Source: Gemmobacter serpentinus (GTDB lineage Bacteria; Pseudomonadota; Alphaproteobacteria; Rhodobacterales; Rhodobacteraceae). Taken from it: a stretch of DNA of 64,000 nucleotides. How positions within the stretch are numbered: position 1 is the first letter of the stretch; each line of letters opens with the position of its first letter. The stretch lies in assembly GCF_008973825.1 (NCBI RefSeq), contig NZ_WCHR01000003.1, forward strand, positions 1 to 64,000, in the 5' to 3' direction. Shown here piece by piece: positions 25,825 through 34,484 of the stretch. A program made the position numbers and the translations under genes. The notes below the pieces were generated by a model. It was not told the origin of the DNA and made no database searches. It saw only the letters and a list, made by a program, of their open reading frames with translations.

Positions 25825-27720
25825 TCACAGATGCAGACGGAAGCGCGCGAAGCCGCTTGGCTGGTGGCCGAGAAATTCGGGCTGCAGATGGGCGATATCC
25901 TGTCGGGTTTCCAACGCGCCCGGGGCGGTGTCGAACAGGACCGAGGTGCCGGGCATCGGGCAAAAACGCGGCCCGGGCGTGGGCGTTCCACAAAGGGGCG
26001 AGGTCTCGGCGACGTGGCGCATCAGGATATCGCGGATCGGCACCCGCCCAAGATCAAGGCTGCGTGCCAGCCAGGGTCCGGCATAGCCGCCGCTGCCCGC
26101 AGCGCGATAGCTGTTCGTCGCAAGGATGAAATGCTGCGCCGGATCCACCGGCGCATCGCCGTGACGCAGGTTGCGCAGGCGGCGGCTTTGCGGGTGGCGC
26201 AATTGCCCGTGCCGGTCAAAGCGGGCGGGCTGGCTCAGATCGATCTCGAAGCTGAGGCCGCTGATGCGGTCATGGTTGTAACTTGGAAAATCTTCGTCCA
26301 GCAGCATCTGGTCATGACTGCCCGGGCGGATCTGGCGATAGAGCCCGACCGAGGCTTCAAGCCAATCGGCCAGTTCTGCCCCGGTCAGGCGCAGCGCGAT
26401 GATCGTATTGGGAAAGATGTAGAGATCCGCGATATGGCGCATGGCCAGATCGCCCGCGGGTATATCGATATAATGGCCCGCGCCGCCGCGTCCGCCTGCC
26501 TTGAAGGGCGAGACGGCAGAGAGGATCGGCAATCCCGCCTCGGGGCGACCCTGCACCTGCCGCGCCACAAAGCGCCGCTGCGCCTCGGCCACCACATCCA
26601 GCGCATTGCTGGCCGCGATGGTGGCAAAATGGCTGTGCAGCCGGGCCTGGCTTTGCCCGACGCTGCGGCCGCAAAAGTGCAGCGTCTGCGCGTGCTCTTG
26701 CCGCACCTCCTGCACGACCTCGGGCAGGGGGGACGTGTCCGCCCGGACCGCCCGCACCTCGGCATGTGAGGAGGTCACGCGCCATCCTGCGCTGTCATGG
26801 GCAAGGTGCAGATCGATTACCCCCAGATGTGATCCATAGGCCCCCGGCATCACGATCGGGCGTCCAAGGATCCGGCCATGCGTCAGATCGGCACCGGGAA
26901 AGGCTGCGAAATCCTGCGAGGGATAGACCAGATGGCTGTGGCCCGCGATGATCGCATCAATGCCGGGCACCTGCGTCAAGGCTGCACTGGCATTCTCGGC
27001 CCCGTCGAGGTCATCGGCATTGCCGATCCCGGAATGCGACAGGGCAATCACCACATCAGCGCCGGCGGCCCGCAATTCCGGCACCCAATCGCGGGCCGCC
27101 GCCACGATATCGCGTGTGCTTAGCACACCTTCCAGCAACAGCCGGTCCCATTGCACGATTTGTGGCGGCGCAAAGCCGATGACGCCGATACGCAGCGTCA
27201 AACATTGACCATCCGCCGTGGTCACCTGCCGATCAAGCAGGGCAAAGGGCGGCATATAAGTGCGGTCTTCGCGTGGTCGCCCCCCAAGCGCATGGGCGAT
27301 ATTGGCAGACACGATCGGAAAATTCGCGCCGCGCAGCAACAGGGACAAAGTCTCCAATCCGTAATTGAATTCGTGATTGCCCAAGGTTGCGGCATCGTAA
27401 CCCAACCGGTTCATCACCCGGATTGCGGGATGAACCGGAGGCAGCCCCTCTGGCCCGGAATCGTGCTGGCCAGAGCGTCGGAGGGCGATGAAATCCCCCA
27501 TCGGATTGCCCTGAAGGAAGTCACCATTGTCAACAAGCAGGCAATCCGCCACTTCGGTCCGGGCTGCGGCAATTAATGTTGCGGTGCGCGCCAGGCCCAG
27601 CCGGGCATCCTCACGATCTGCGTAATAGTCATAGCCCATCAGATGGACATGCAAGTCTGTGGTCGCGAGAATGCGCAGCACCATATCGGGGCCGCTTGAC
27701 CGGGAAACGGGCACTGACAT
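25825..27720 (-). CDS. cpdB: 2',3'-cyclic-nucleotide 2'-phosphodiesterase/3'-nucleotidase-like protein
   Basis: This 631-residue protein has an N-terminal metallophosphatase domain. Its motifs are ATTDLHVHL near 19, DNGDFLQGNPMGD near 65, GNHEFNYG near 116, and ALSHSG and IAGHSHLV further on. A C-terminal 5'-nucleotidase domain follows, with the adenosine-stacking region FILATNSYRAAGSGGY near 548. CpdB is normally periplasmic, but no signal peptide is present here: the sequence runs straight into the catalytic domain after about 15 polar residues. Either it acts in the cytoplasm or the export signal has been lost. It is divergent from nudC, another nucleotide-salvage type enzyme. Confidence 0.85.
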   Translation of the reverse strand: MSVPVSRSSGPDMVLRILATTDLHVHLMGYDYYADREDARLGLARTATLIAAARTEVADCLLVDNGDFLQGNPMGDFIALRRSGQHDSGPEGLPPVHPAIRVMNRLGYDAATLGNHEFNYGLETLSLLLRGANFPIVSANIAHALGGRPREDRTYMPPFALLDRQVTTADGQCLTLRIGVIGFAPPQIVQWDRLLLEGVLSTRDIVAAARDWVPELRAAGADVVIALSHSGIGNADDLDGAENASAALTQVPGIDAIIAGHSHLVYPSQDFAAFPGADLTHGRILGRPIVMPGAYGSHLGVIDLHLAHDSAGWRVTSSHAEVRAVRADTSPLPEVVQEVRQEHAQTLHFCGRSVGQSQARLHSHFATIAASNALDVVAEAQRRFVARQVQGRPEAGLPILSAVSPFKAGGRGGAGHYIDIPAGDLAMRHIADLYIFPNTIIALRLTGAELADWLEASVGLYRQIRPGSHDQMLLDEDFPSYNHDRISGLSFEIDLSQPARFDRHGQLRHPQSRRLRNLRHGDAPVDPAQHFILATNSYRAAGSGGYAGPWLARSLDLGRVPIRDILMRHVAETSPLCGTPTPGPRFCPMPGTSVLFDTAPGALETRQDIAHLQPEFLGHQPSGFARFRLHL

Positions 27721-27860
27721 GCTGAAGGCGGTATCTCCAGGCTGAAATCACGGGCCAAGCGCGGGGGCAGATTAAGCGATCTGTGGGGTTGTTCAAATCA
27801 ACCTGCCACGGAACATCTGAGCGATTTACGCATGTTCGAGCAGAATCTGTCAATTCGTGA

Positions 27861-27889
27861 TCGGAAAAGATATTGGCACAAGATATAAT
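27861..27889 (+). promoter_or_regulatory. probable nudC promoter
   Basis: A perfect TATAAT (27884-27889) stands 17 bp after a weak TCGGAA in an AT-rich island of about 60 bases. The transcript would have a leader of about 125 nt before the nudC start. No riboswitch was recognised in this leader. Confidence 0.5.
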
Positions 27890-28020
27890 TTAGAGTTCGG
27901 TATTCATTGGCATTATCGGCGCGGCGGCTGCCATCCATCTTCTGGCGGGCTTGGCCTTGGCGGCATGGCGGGCTATCTCTTGGCGGCGCGTCACTTTGGC
28001 GCAGGACCCGGGAGAGCAGA

Positions 28021-28977
28021 ATGCAAATCGCGGAAACGGTGACTTTTGCCGCAGCCGGCCCGGACCGTGCCGCCCATCTGCGCGGCGATACCGATCGCAT
28101 GGCCGCGCTGCTGGCCACGGGCAAGGTGCTGCCGCTTTGGCGTGGCAAGGTGCTGATGCGGGATGAAAGCGCGCTTGGCTGGCTGGCCGAAGGTCATGCG
28201 GCGCTGGCCCATGGGCGTTCTGCGATCTTTCTGGGACTGGATACCGGGGGCGCGGCATGGTTTGCGCGCGACATCTCGGACTGGTCGCCCGAAGCAGGTG
28301 CCGAAGCGGTGGAGCACGGGTTCTTCGATCCGTCGGTACAGGCCCATCCAGCGCTTCCAGATCATCTGGGTTTCCACGAATTGCGGGGCGTGATGACGGC
28401 GCTTTCGCCCGAGGAGGCGGCGCTGGCCGCAACCGCGCGCGCCGTGCTGCACTGGCATCGCAGCCATGCCTATTGCGCGACCTGTGGCCATGCCTCCGAC
28501 ATGGTGATGGCGGGCTGGCAGCGGTCATGTCCGGGCTGCGGCGCGCAACATTTCCCACGCACCGATCCGGTGGTCATCATGCTGGTGACGCAAGGCAACC
28601 GCACGTTGCTCGGCCGTTCTTCAGGCTGGCCCGAGGGCATGTATTCCTGTCTTGCAGGCTTTGTGGAACCGGGCGAAAGCCTCGAATCCGCCGTGCGCCG
28701 TGAGGTGCTTGAGGAAACCGGGGTCCAGATCGGTCCGGTGCGCTATCTGGCCAGCCAGCCCTGGCCCTTCCCGGCATCCCTGATGATCGGCTGTGCGGCC
28801 GAGGCGACAAGCGAGACCATCACCCTTGATCCGGCTGAGCTGGAGGCTGCGATGTGGTGTTCGCGTGAAGATCTGCTTGCCGCCCATGCCGGGCAGCGCG
28901 AGGATCTGAAACTACCGCGCAACGGATCAATTGCGCATTTTTTGCTGACAAACTGGCTTGCAGACCGGCTGGATTGA
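28021..28977 (+). CDS. nudC: NAD(H) pyrophosphatase / RNA NAD-decapping Nudix hydrolase
   Basis: This 318-residue protein matches NudC. It has a zinc ribbon CATCG...CPGC near 156-180, a Nudix box GFVEPGESLESAVRREVLEETG near 215-236 and the NudC signature SQPWPFPASLM just after it. It cleaves NADH to NMNH and AMP and removes NAD caps from RNA in the cytoplasm. The ATG at 28021 has GGGAGAG in front; the frame opens at 27907 but the upstream translation is unlike the family. Confidence 0.92.
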   Translation: MQIAETVTFAAAGPDRAAHLRGDTDRMAALLATGKVLPLWRGKVLMRDESALGWLAEGHAALAHGRSAIFLGLDTGGAAWFARDISDWSPEAGAEAVEHGFFDPSVQAHPALPDHLGFHELRGVMTALSPEEAALAATARAVLHWHRSHAYCATCGHASDMVMAGWQRSCPGCGAQHFPRTDPVVIMLVTQGNRTLLGRSSGWPEGMYSCLAGFVEPGESLESAVRREVLEETGVQIGPVRYLASQPWPFPASLMIGCAAEATSETITLDPAELEAAMWCSREDLLAAHAGQREDLKLPRNGSIAHFLLTNWLADRLD

Positions 28978-29054
28978 GGGGAAAACTGGTGCCCGACAGC
29001 AAGGCGGCCCGATTGCAGGGGCAAGCCTGACCCATTGGCCAGGAGCGGACCCCT

Positions 29055-29528
29055 ATGAAACTGAGCACCCGCGAAGATATCGAAGCCCCGCTGGCCTTTG
29101 TCTTTGACAGCTTCGCCGACACCGAAGGTTGGGAACGTGCGGCGCTGCGGCGCGGTGCCGAAGTGACCCGCACCGACCGCCTGCAGGGTTTCGGGCCCGG
29201 CATGGCGTGGAACGTGGGCTTCCTCTATCGCGGCAAGATGCGTCGCATCTCGGTGAAGCTCGCGGCCGTAGACAAGCCGAATGCCCTGACATTCCAAGGC
29301 TTTGGCAAGATGGTCGATGCCGAGGTAAAGGTGGATTTCGTGGAGATGTCAGCCCGGCGCACGCGCGTCACCCTGGGCGTTGAGGTCAAGCCGCGCAATC
29401 TGGCGGCGCGGGTCTTCCTGCAATCCATGAAACTTGCGCGCGGCAAGATCGACCGCAAGTTCGAGGCGCGTGTCGGCGCGCTGTGCAACGAGATCGAAGA
29501 GCGTTACCGCGCACAGGCCCGCGCCTGA
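29055..29528 (+). CDS. SRPBCC-family (START-like) protein
   Basis: The 157-residue protein MKLSTREDIEAPLAFVFDSFADTEGWERAALRRGAEV fits the SRPBCC fold (polyketide cyclase/START-like). The N-terminal strand 'I-x-A-P-x-x-x-V-F-x' is present and a long C-terminal helix begins near residue 115. Such proteins bind hydrophobic ligands, but the ligand cannot be predicted. GGAG lies before the ATG. It is 77 bases downstream of nudC on the same strand and may be co-transcribed. It converges with pheA. Confidence 0.8.
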   Translation: MKLSTREDIEAPLAFVFDSFADTEGWERAALRRGAEVTRTDRLQGFGPGMAWNVGFLYRGKMRRISVKLAAVDKPNALTFQGFGKMVDAEVKVDFVEMSARRTRVTLGVEVKPRNLAARVFLQSMKLARGKIDRKFEARVGALCNEIEERYRAQARA

Positions 29529-29584
29529 AAGCGCGGCTGATATCCTGAGATGAGGCCCGCGCAACCGGGCACCTTCCGCCGATG

Positions 29585-29610
29585 GCGGCGGGGCCTGACG
29601 GCCCCCCGCC
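29585..29610. terminator. GC hairpin between convergent genes
   Basis: The arms GGCGGGGCC and GGCCCCCCGCC around TGAC form a strong stem with one bulged C between the SRPBCC and pheA genes. No T-run follows on either strand, so termination is plausible but not assured. Confidence 0.4.
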
Positions 29611-29622
29611 TGAACCAGCAGC

Positions 29623-30480
29623 TCAGGCCTGACCACCGATGCCCGCTGCCCCCTCGCGTTCCAACGCGGCGGGGTAGACGCCCAGAATGTTCATGTGGCT
29701 GGTGAAATAGCGCAGCTCTTCCAGGGCCCGCGCAACATTGGCATCCTGCGGATGGCCCTCGATATCGGCATAGAACTCGGTCGCGGTGAAGCTGCCGCCG
29801 ACCATATAGCTTTCCAGCTTGGTCATGTTCACACCATTGGTGGCAAAGCCGCCAAGCGCCTTGTAAAGCGCGGCCGGAATGTTGCGCACCCGGAAGGTGA
29901 AGGTCGTCATCATCCGCGCGGCGCGCCGGGTATGATCGCCGTCGCGGCTCATCACCAGAAAGCGGGTGGTGTTGTTCGCGTGATCCTCGATATGGCGGGC
30001 CAGCACGTCCAGGCCGTAGATCTCGGCCGCCATTTCACTGGCCAGTGCCGCGCGGGCCGGGTCACGCGCCTCGGCGGTTTCGCGGGCGGCGCGGGCATTG
30101 TCGGAGCTGACCCGCCCCTTGATGTCATGCGCACGCAGAAAGCCCGCGCATTGCGGCAGGATCACCACATGGCCATAGGCCTCGCGCACATCTTCCAACT
30201 TGCCACCCTTGATGCCCAGCAGGTTCACATGCACCCGCACAAAGGCCTCGTCCACGATATGAAGCCCTGCATTGGGCAGCAGACTGTGGACATCGGCCAC
30301 GCGACCATAGGTTGAGTTTTCAACGGCAAGGCAGCCCAGATCGACCTCACCCGCGCGGGTCATCTCTACCACATCTTCAAAGGTGGTGCAGGGAACGGGT
30401 TCAAAGCCCGGTCGTGCCTGCGCACAGGCCTGATGGGAATAGGCGCCTAGTTCGCCCTGGAACGCGATACGTCCTGCCAT
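29623..30480 (-). CDS. pheA: prephenate dehydratase
   Basis: This 285-residue single-function prephenate dehydratase makes phenylpyruvate for phenylalanine synthesis. The catalytic domain begins IAFQGELGAYSHQA and has the TTR catalytic motif in HANNTTRFLVMSRDG near 175. A C-terminal ACT domain (TTFTFRVRNIPAALYKALGGFATNGVNMTKLES) provides feedback inhibition by phenylalanine. No chorismate mutase domain is fused. The ATG at 30480 has GGAG nine bases upstream. It is divergent from cycM. Confidence 0.92.
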   Translation of the reverse strand: MAGRIAFQGELGAYSHQACAQARPGFEPVPCTTFEDVVEMTRAGEVDLGCLAVENSTYGRVADVHSLLPNAGLHIVDEAFVRVHVNLLGIKGGKLEDVREAYGHVVILPQCAGFLRAHDIKGRVSSDNARAARETAEARDPARAALASEMAAEIYGLDVLARHIEDHANNTTRFLVMSRDGDHTRRAARMMTTFTFRVRNIPAALYKALGGFATNGVNMTKLESYMVGGSFTATEFYADIEGHPQDANVARALEELRYFTSHMNILGVYPAALEREGAAGIGGQA

Positions 30481-30538
30481 GATGTCACACTCCGCAGCCA
30501 AATCACCGCAATTGGCCTCTTTGTCGCGCTACTACACC

Positions 30539-30568
30539 TTGAAAAAGGGGGGGGGAAGCGGATAGAAG
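30539..30568 (+). promoter_or_regulatory. candidate cycM promoter with a G9 spacer tract
   Basis: TTGAAA (30539-30544) and TAGAAG (30563-30568) are 18 bp apart, and the spacer contains an uninterrupted run of nine G residues (30547-30555). The position 34 bases before the cycM start fits a promoter. A tract of this kind can change length by slippage and alter the -35/-10 spacing. Confidence 0.45.
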
Positions 30569-30601
30569 CCGATCAGCTACATGCCAAGAACGGGACGCGA
30601 C

Positions 30602-31126
30602 ATGTTCGACACGATGACACTCACCAAGGGGACGGGCGCAGTCTGCGGGTCTTTGCTCGCGTTTTTGCTGTTGAGCTGGGCCGGCACGAGTCTCTACTCG
30701 ATGAGCGGTGGCGGCCATGGCGGCGAGGAAACCCAGTCCTATGTCATCGAGGTTGCCGCAGCCGAGGGTGGTGATGCTGCCGCAGCCGATGCAGGCCCCG
30801 CCTTCGCAGAAGTCTATGCCACCGCCGATGCCGCCAAGGGCGAGAAGGTCTTTGCCAAGTGCAAGGCCTGCCACAAGGTGGATGGCAGCGATGGCACCGG
30901 CCCGCATCTGAACGGTGTGGTGGATCGTGCCAAGGCCTCGGTCGCGGGCTTCGGCTATTCCGACGCCCTCAAGGCAATGGCCGCCGATCACTGGACGCCG
31001 GAAAATCTGGAAAAGTTCCTGACCAACCCGAAAGGCTATATGCCGGGCACCAAGATGTCCTTCGCGGGGCTGCCCAAGGTTCAGGATCGCGCCGACCTGA
31101 TCGCCTGGCTGGCACAGCAGCAATAA
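30602..31126 (+). CDS. cycM: membrane-anchored cytochrome c (CycM/c552 type)
   Basis: This 174-residue protein is one N-terminal membrane anchor ([19 protein letters not shown], about 13-31), an Ala/Glu-rich linker and a class I cytochrome c domain. The haem motif CKACH lies near 97, and the axial methionine is in [13 protein letters not shown] near 150. The layout matches Paracoccus CycM (c552) and related membrane-bound cytochromes that carry electrons from the bc1 complex to the terminal oxidase. The ATG at 30602 ([10 protein letters not shown]) agrees with the family; its ribosome site is weak. A terminator follows. Confidence 0.9.
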   Translation: MFDTMTLTKGTGAVCGSLLAFLLLSWAGTSLYSMSGGGHGGEETQSYVIEVAAAEGGDAAAADAGPAFAEVYATADAAKGEKVFAKCKACHKVDGSDGTGPHLNGVVDRAKASVAGFGYSDALKAMAADHWTPENLEKFLTNPKGYMPGTKMSFAGLPKVQDRADLIAWLAQQQ

Positions 31127-31162
31127 GCGTCGGCAGATATCCCGGGGTTGATCCCGGATCGG

Positions 31163-31188
31163 AAAGGCCGCCTTTTCAGGCGGCCTTT
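31163..31188 (+). terminator. rho-independent terminator after cycM
   Basis: The perfect 10-bp arms AAAGGCCGCC and GGCGGCCTTT enclose TTTTCA; the right arm ends CTTTGTATTTT. It closes the cycM transcript before the yej operon. Confidence 0.88.
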
Positions 31189-31221
31189 GTATTTTGCGCC
31201 CTGATCGTCTGCTTGGCCTTG

Positions 31222-31250
31222 TTTTCACGGTGCTTTCACCGCGCTTTCAC
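31222..31250 (+). promoter_or_regulatory. triple 11-bp-period direct repeat, Pho-box-like
   Basis: TTTTCAC (31222), CTTTCAC (31233) and CTTTCAC (31244) repeat at exactly 11 bp with 4-bp spacers (GGTG, CGCG). This is the architecture of PhoB sites (CTGTCAY-N4-CTGTCAY), with T for G at the third base. The array lies just upstream of a TTGAGG/TAGTCT promoter-like pair, where an activator would bind. The link to PhoB is inference. Confidence 0.5.
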
Positions 31251-31261
31251 GGAATCGCGCC

Positions 31262-31289
31262 TTGAGGGGGCACGATTTTCCGCTAGTCT
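31262..31289 (+). promoter_or_regulatory. probable yejABEF promoter
   Basis: TTGAGG (31262-31267) and TAGTCT (31284-31289) are separated by 16 bp, directly after the triple repeat and 34 bases before the yejA start. The -10 element is weak, consistent with an activated promoter. Confidence 0.45.
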
Positions 31290-31322
31290 CGGTCCATAGC
31301 ATCCGAAGACAGGAGACGCTTC

Positions 31323-33275
31323 ATGGCGCACCACCCGACCCGCCGTTCTGCCCATGCCGCCACGCGTGCGGCCCGTCTTGAGGACCGGGGGCTTTCGGAT
31401 CGCGGGCAGGGGATGGCGGCAGGGATCGTTCTGGCCGGCGCGGCGCTACTGGCGCTGGCCGCGTTTACCACCGCCAGCCGTGCCGATGCGGTGATGGTGT
31501 CGCATGGCATCTCCACCTTTGGGGATCTGAAATACCCGGCTGATTTCAAGCATCTGGATTATGTGAACCCGGATGCGCCCAAGGGCGGCGAGATCAGCGA
31601 ATGGACGATGGGGGGCTTTGACAGCATGAACCCCTTCACCGTGAAGGGGCTGGCGGGTGCCTTGTCGACCGTCATGCTGGAGCCGATCATGACCGGCACC
31701 TCGGATGAGATCGGATCGGCCTATTGTCTCGTCTGTGCCACCATCGAATATCCCGAAAGCCGCGACTGGGTGATCTTCAACCTGCGCCCCGAGGCAAAAT
31801 TTTCGGACGGCACGCCCCTGACCGCCGATGACGTGATGTTCTCCTATCAGACATTGCTGGAAAAGGGCCTGTCGGATTTCCGCACGGTGCTGGCGCAGCA
31901 GGTCGAGGGGGCCGAGGTGCTGGATCCGCATCGGATCAAGTTCACCTTCAAGCCGGATTTCCCCAAGCGCGACCTGATTCAAGAGGTCGGAGGACTGCCG
32001 GTTCTGTCCAAGGCACAGTTCGAGCGCGACAAGCTGGACCTCGAGAGCGCGACCTTGACGCCCTATATCGGCTCTGGTCCCTATATGTTCGACCGGATGG
32101 AGGTGGGCCGCACGCTGGTTTACAAGCGCAACCCGGATTACTGGGGGGCTACGCTGCCGATCAATGTGGGGCGCAGCAATTTCGATACCATCCGGCTGGA
32201 ATACTTCGCCGACAGTGCGGCCGCGTTTGAGGCGTTCAAGTCGGGCGTCTACACCTTCCGCAATGAAAATTCTGCCAAGCAATGGTCGACCGCCTATGAT
32301 TTTCCGGCGATCACCAAGGGCTATGCGGTGAAGGCAGAGCTGCATTCGGGTGCCAAGGCCTCGGGTCAGGCCTTCCTGATCAATCTGCGGCGCGAAAAGT
32401 TTCAGGACCCCCGCGTGCGCGAGGCCGTGGGCCTGATGTTCAACTTTGAATGGTCGAACCAGACGCTGTTCTATGGGCTTTACGACCGGGTCGAATCCAT
32501 CTGGGAAAACACCTGGATGGAGGCCAAGGGCACGCCCGGCCCGGAAGAGATCGCGGTCTTGCAGCCGCTGGTGGATGCCAAGCTGCTGCCCGCATCGATC
32601 CTGACCGATGAAGCCGTGCTGGCACCTGTCTCGGGTGCGCGCCAGCTGGATCGTGGCAATCTGCGCCGTGCTTCCGCACTGCTGGACGCGGCGGGCTGGG
32701 AGGTCGGCGCGGATGGGCTGCGCCGTAATGCCAAGGGCGAGGTGCTGCGGATCGAACTGCTGAACGACGATTCCGCCTTTGACCGCGTGATCAATCCCTT
32801 TGTCGAGAACCTGCGCGCGCTTGGCATTGATGCGGCCAATGTGAAGGTCGATCCGGCGCAGATGGAAAACCGCACCCGGCCGCCGAATTATGATTTCGAT
32901 CTGATTACCGGCAATGCGCGCTCCACCTATATCTCCGGGGCGGAACTGAAGCAGTTTTTCGGCGGTGCGACGGCGGACGATTCCGCCTTCAACCTGATGG
33001 GGTTGAAAAGCCCGGCAGTGGATAAGCTGATCGATCAGGCCATTGCCGCCAAGACCCGCGATGAGCTGACCTATATCACCATGGCACTGGACCGTGTGCT
33101 GCGCGCGGAACGGTTCTGGATCCCGCAATGGTATAAGGCCAGTCATACCGTGGCCTATTACGACCTGTTCGGTCACCCCGAAGCCTTGCCCGACTACGCA
33201 CTGGGCGAAATGGATTTCTGGTGGTATGACGCCGAAAAGGCCGCGCGGCTGAAGGCCGAAGGCGCGATCCGATAA
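31323..33275 (+). CDS. yejA: YejA-type peptide-binding protein of an ABC importer
   Basis: This 650-residue extracellular solute-binding protein is of family 5 and the YejA/microcin C group. It has an unusually long polar n-region of about 30 residues before the hydrophobic signal core (AAGIVLAGAALLALAAF, about 32-48), with probable cleavage after SRADA. The mature protein begins with the family motif FGDLKYPADFKHLDYVNPDAPKGGEIS. It delivers oligopeptides to the YejBEF complex. GGAG precedes the ATG. It leads an operon of four transport genes and a glycosyltransferase. Confidence 0.9.
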   Translation: MAHHPTRRSAHAATRAARLEDRGLSDRGQGMAAGIVLAGAALLALAAFTTASRADAVMVSHGISTFGDLKYPADFKHLDYVNPDAPKGGEISEWTMGGFDSMNPFTVKGLAGALSTVMLEPIMTGTSDEIGSAYCLVCATIEYPESRDWVIFNLRPEAKFSDGTPLTADDVMFSYQTLLEKGLSDFRTVLAQQVEGAEVLDPHRIKFTFKPDFPKRDLIQEVGGLPVLSKAQFERDKLDLESATLTPYIGSGPYMFDRMEVGRTLVYKRNPDYWGATLPINVGRSNFDTIRLEYFADSAAAFEAFKSGVYTFRNENSAKQWSTAYDFPAITKGYAVKAELHSGAKASGQAFLINLRREKFQDPRVREAVGLMFNFEWSNQTLFYGLYDRVESIWENTWMEAKGTPGPEEIAVLQPLVDAKLLPASILTDEAVLAPVSGARQLDRGNLRRASALLDAAGWEVGADGLRRNAKGEVLRIELLNDDSAFDRVINPFVENLRALGIDAANVKVDPAQMENRTRPPNYDFDLITGNARSTYISGAELKQFFGGATADDSAFNLMGLKSPAVDKLIDQAIAAKTRDELTYITMALDRVLRAERFWIPQWYKASHTVAYYDLFGHPEALPDYALGEMDFWWYDAEKAARLKAEGAIR

Positions 33276-33327
33276 GTCGGCCCATCAAGGGCCCGGGCAG
33301 AACAACGACAACAGGCTGACGCACGCC

Positions 33328-34479
33328 ATGGGTGCCTATATCCTTCGCAGGCTGCTGCTGATCATCCCGACATTGCTCGGGATCATGGTGATCAACTTCA
33401 CGCTGACGCAATTCGTGCCCGGTGGACCGATCGAGCAGATCCTTGCCCAGCTGGACGGCGACGGCGATGCCTTCAGCGCAGTCTCGGGCAGTGGCGGTGA
33501 TCCCGGTGGCGGTGGTCAGGGCGGACAGGGCGATTACATCGGCGCGCGTGGCCTGCCGCCGGAATTCATCGACCAGCTGGAGGTGCAGTTCGGTTTCGCC
33601 CGCATTGTCTGCGCAGATGGGTTTACCGGCACGCCCAGTCTGCGCGCCGCAGAATGCCACAAGGAGAAGATCGGCGCGGTCGAACGCTTCTTCATCATGA
33701 TGGGCAATTACCTGACCTTCAATTTCGGCGAAAGCTACTTCCATTCCAAGGGCGTGATGGAACTGGTGGTGGAGAAAATGCCGGTCTCGATCTCGCTGGG
33801 TCTGTGGTCGACGCTGATCGCCTATATGGTCTCGATCCCGCTGGGGATCCGCAAGGCGGTGCGCGATGGCAGCGCCTTTGATACCTGGACCTCGGGCGTC
33901 ATCATCGTGGGTTATGCCATCCCCGGCTTCCTGTTTGCAGTGCTGCTGATGGTGGTCTTTGCCGGGGGCACCTATTACCAATGGTTCCCGCTGCGCGGCC
34001 TGACCTCGGACAATTGGTCCAGCCTCAGCCTTTGGGGCAAGGTCACGGATTACGCCTGGCATATGGTGCTGCCGATCACGGCCTCCACCATCGCAAGTTT
34101 CGCAACCATGACGCTGCTGACCAAGAACAGCTTCCTTGATGAAATCCGCAAGCAATATGTGATGACCGCCCGCGCCAAGGGCTTGTCGGAATCTCGGGTG
34201 CTTTACGGCCATGTCTTCCGCAATGCGATGCTGATCGTGATCGCGGGCTTCCCGGCACTTTTTGTGGCGGTGTTCTTTGGCGGATCGATGATCATCGAGA
34301 CGATCTTTTCACTGGATGGTCTGGGCCGGCTTGGCTTTGAGGCGGCGGTCAAGCGCAACTACCCGGTGCTGTTCGGCACGCTTTACGCGTTTTCGCTGCT
34401 GGCGCTGCTGGTCGGCATCCTGTCAGACCTGATGTATGTGCTGATTGATCCGCGCATCGATTTCGAGAAGCGGGGGTAA
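33328..34479 (+). CDS. yejB: YejB-type ABC transporter permease
   Basis: This 383-residue inner-membrane permease opens with MGAYILRRLLLIIPTLLGIMVINFTLTQFVPGGPIEQILAQ, the usual DppB-like start. It has the long Gly-rich periplasmic insertion typical of YejB (about 55-75) and the EAA loop YVMTARAKGLSESRVLYGHVFRNAML near 285. It forms the channel with YejE. It lies 52 bases after yejA and 5 bases before yejE. Confidence 0.9.
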   Translation: MGAYILRRLLLIIPTLLGIMVINFTLTQFVPGGPIEQILAQLDGDGDAFSAVSGSGGDPGGGGQGGQGDYIGARGLPPEFIDQLEVQFGFARIVCADGFTGTPSLRAAECHKEKIGAVERFFIMMGNYLTFNFGESYFHSKGVMELVVEKMPVSISLGLWSTLIAYMVSIPLGIRKAVRDGSAFDTWTSGVIIVGYAIPGFLFAVLLMVVFAGGTYYQWFPLRGLTSDNWSSLSLWGKVTDYAWHMVLPITASTIASFATMTLLTKNSFLDEIRKQYVMTARAKGLSESRVLYGHVFRNAMLIVIAGFPALFVAVFFGGSMIIETIFSLDGLGRLGFEAAVKRNYPVLFGTLYAFSLLALLVGILSDLMYVLIDPRIDFEKRG

Positions 34480-34484
34480 GCGCG

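Noticed and set aside
27903-28020. small membrane protein upstream of nudC (frame reading IGIIGAAAAIHLLAGLALAAW)
   Set aside because: It looks hydrophobic but has no start codon with a ribosome site after the preceding in-frame stop.
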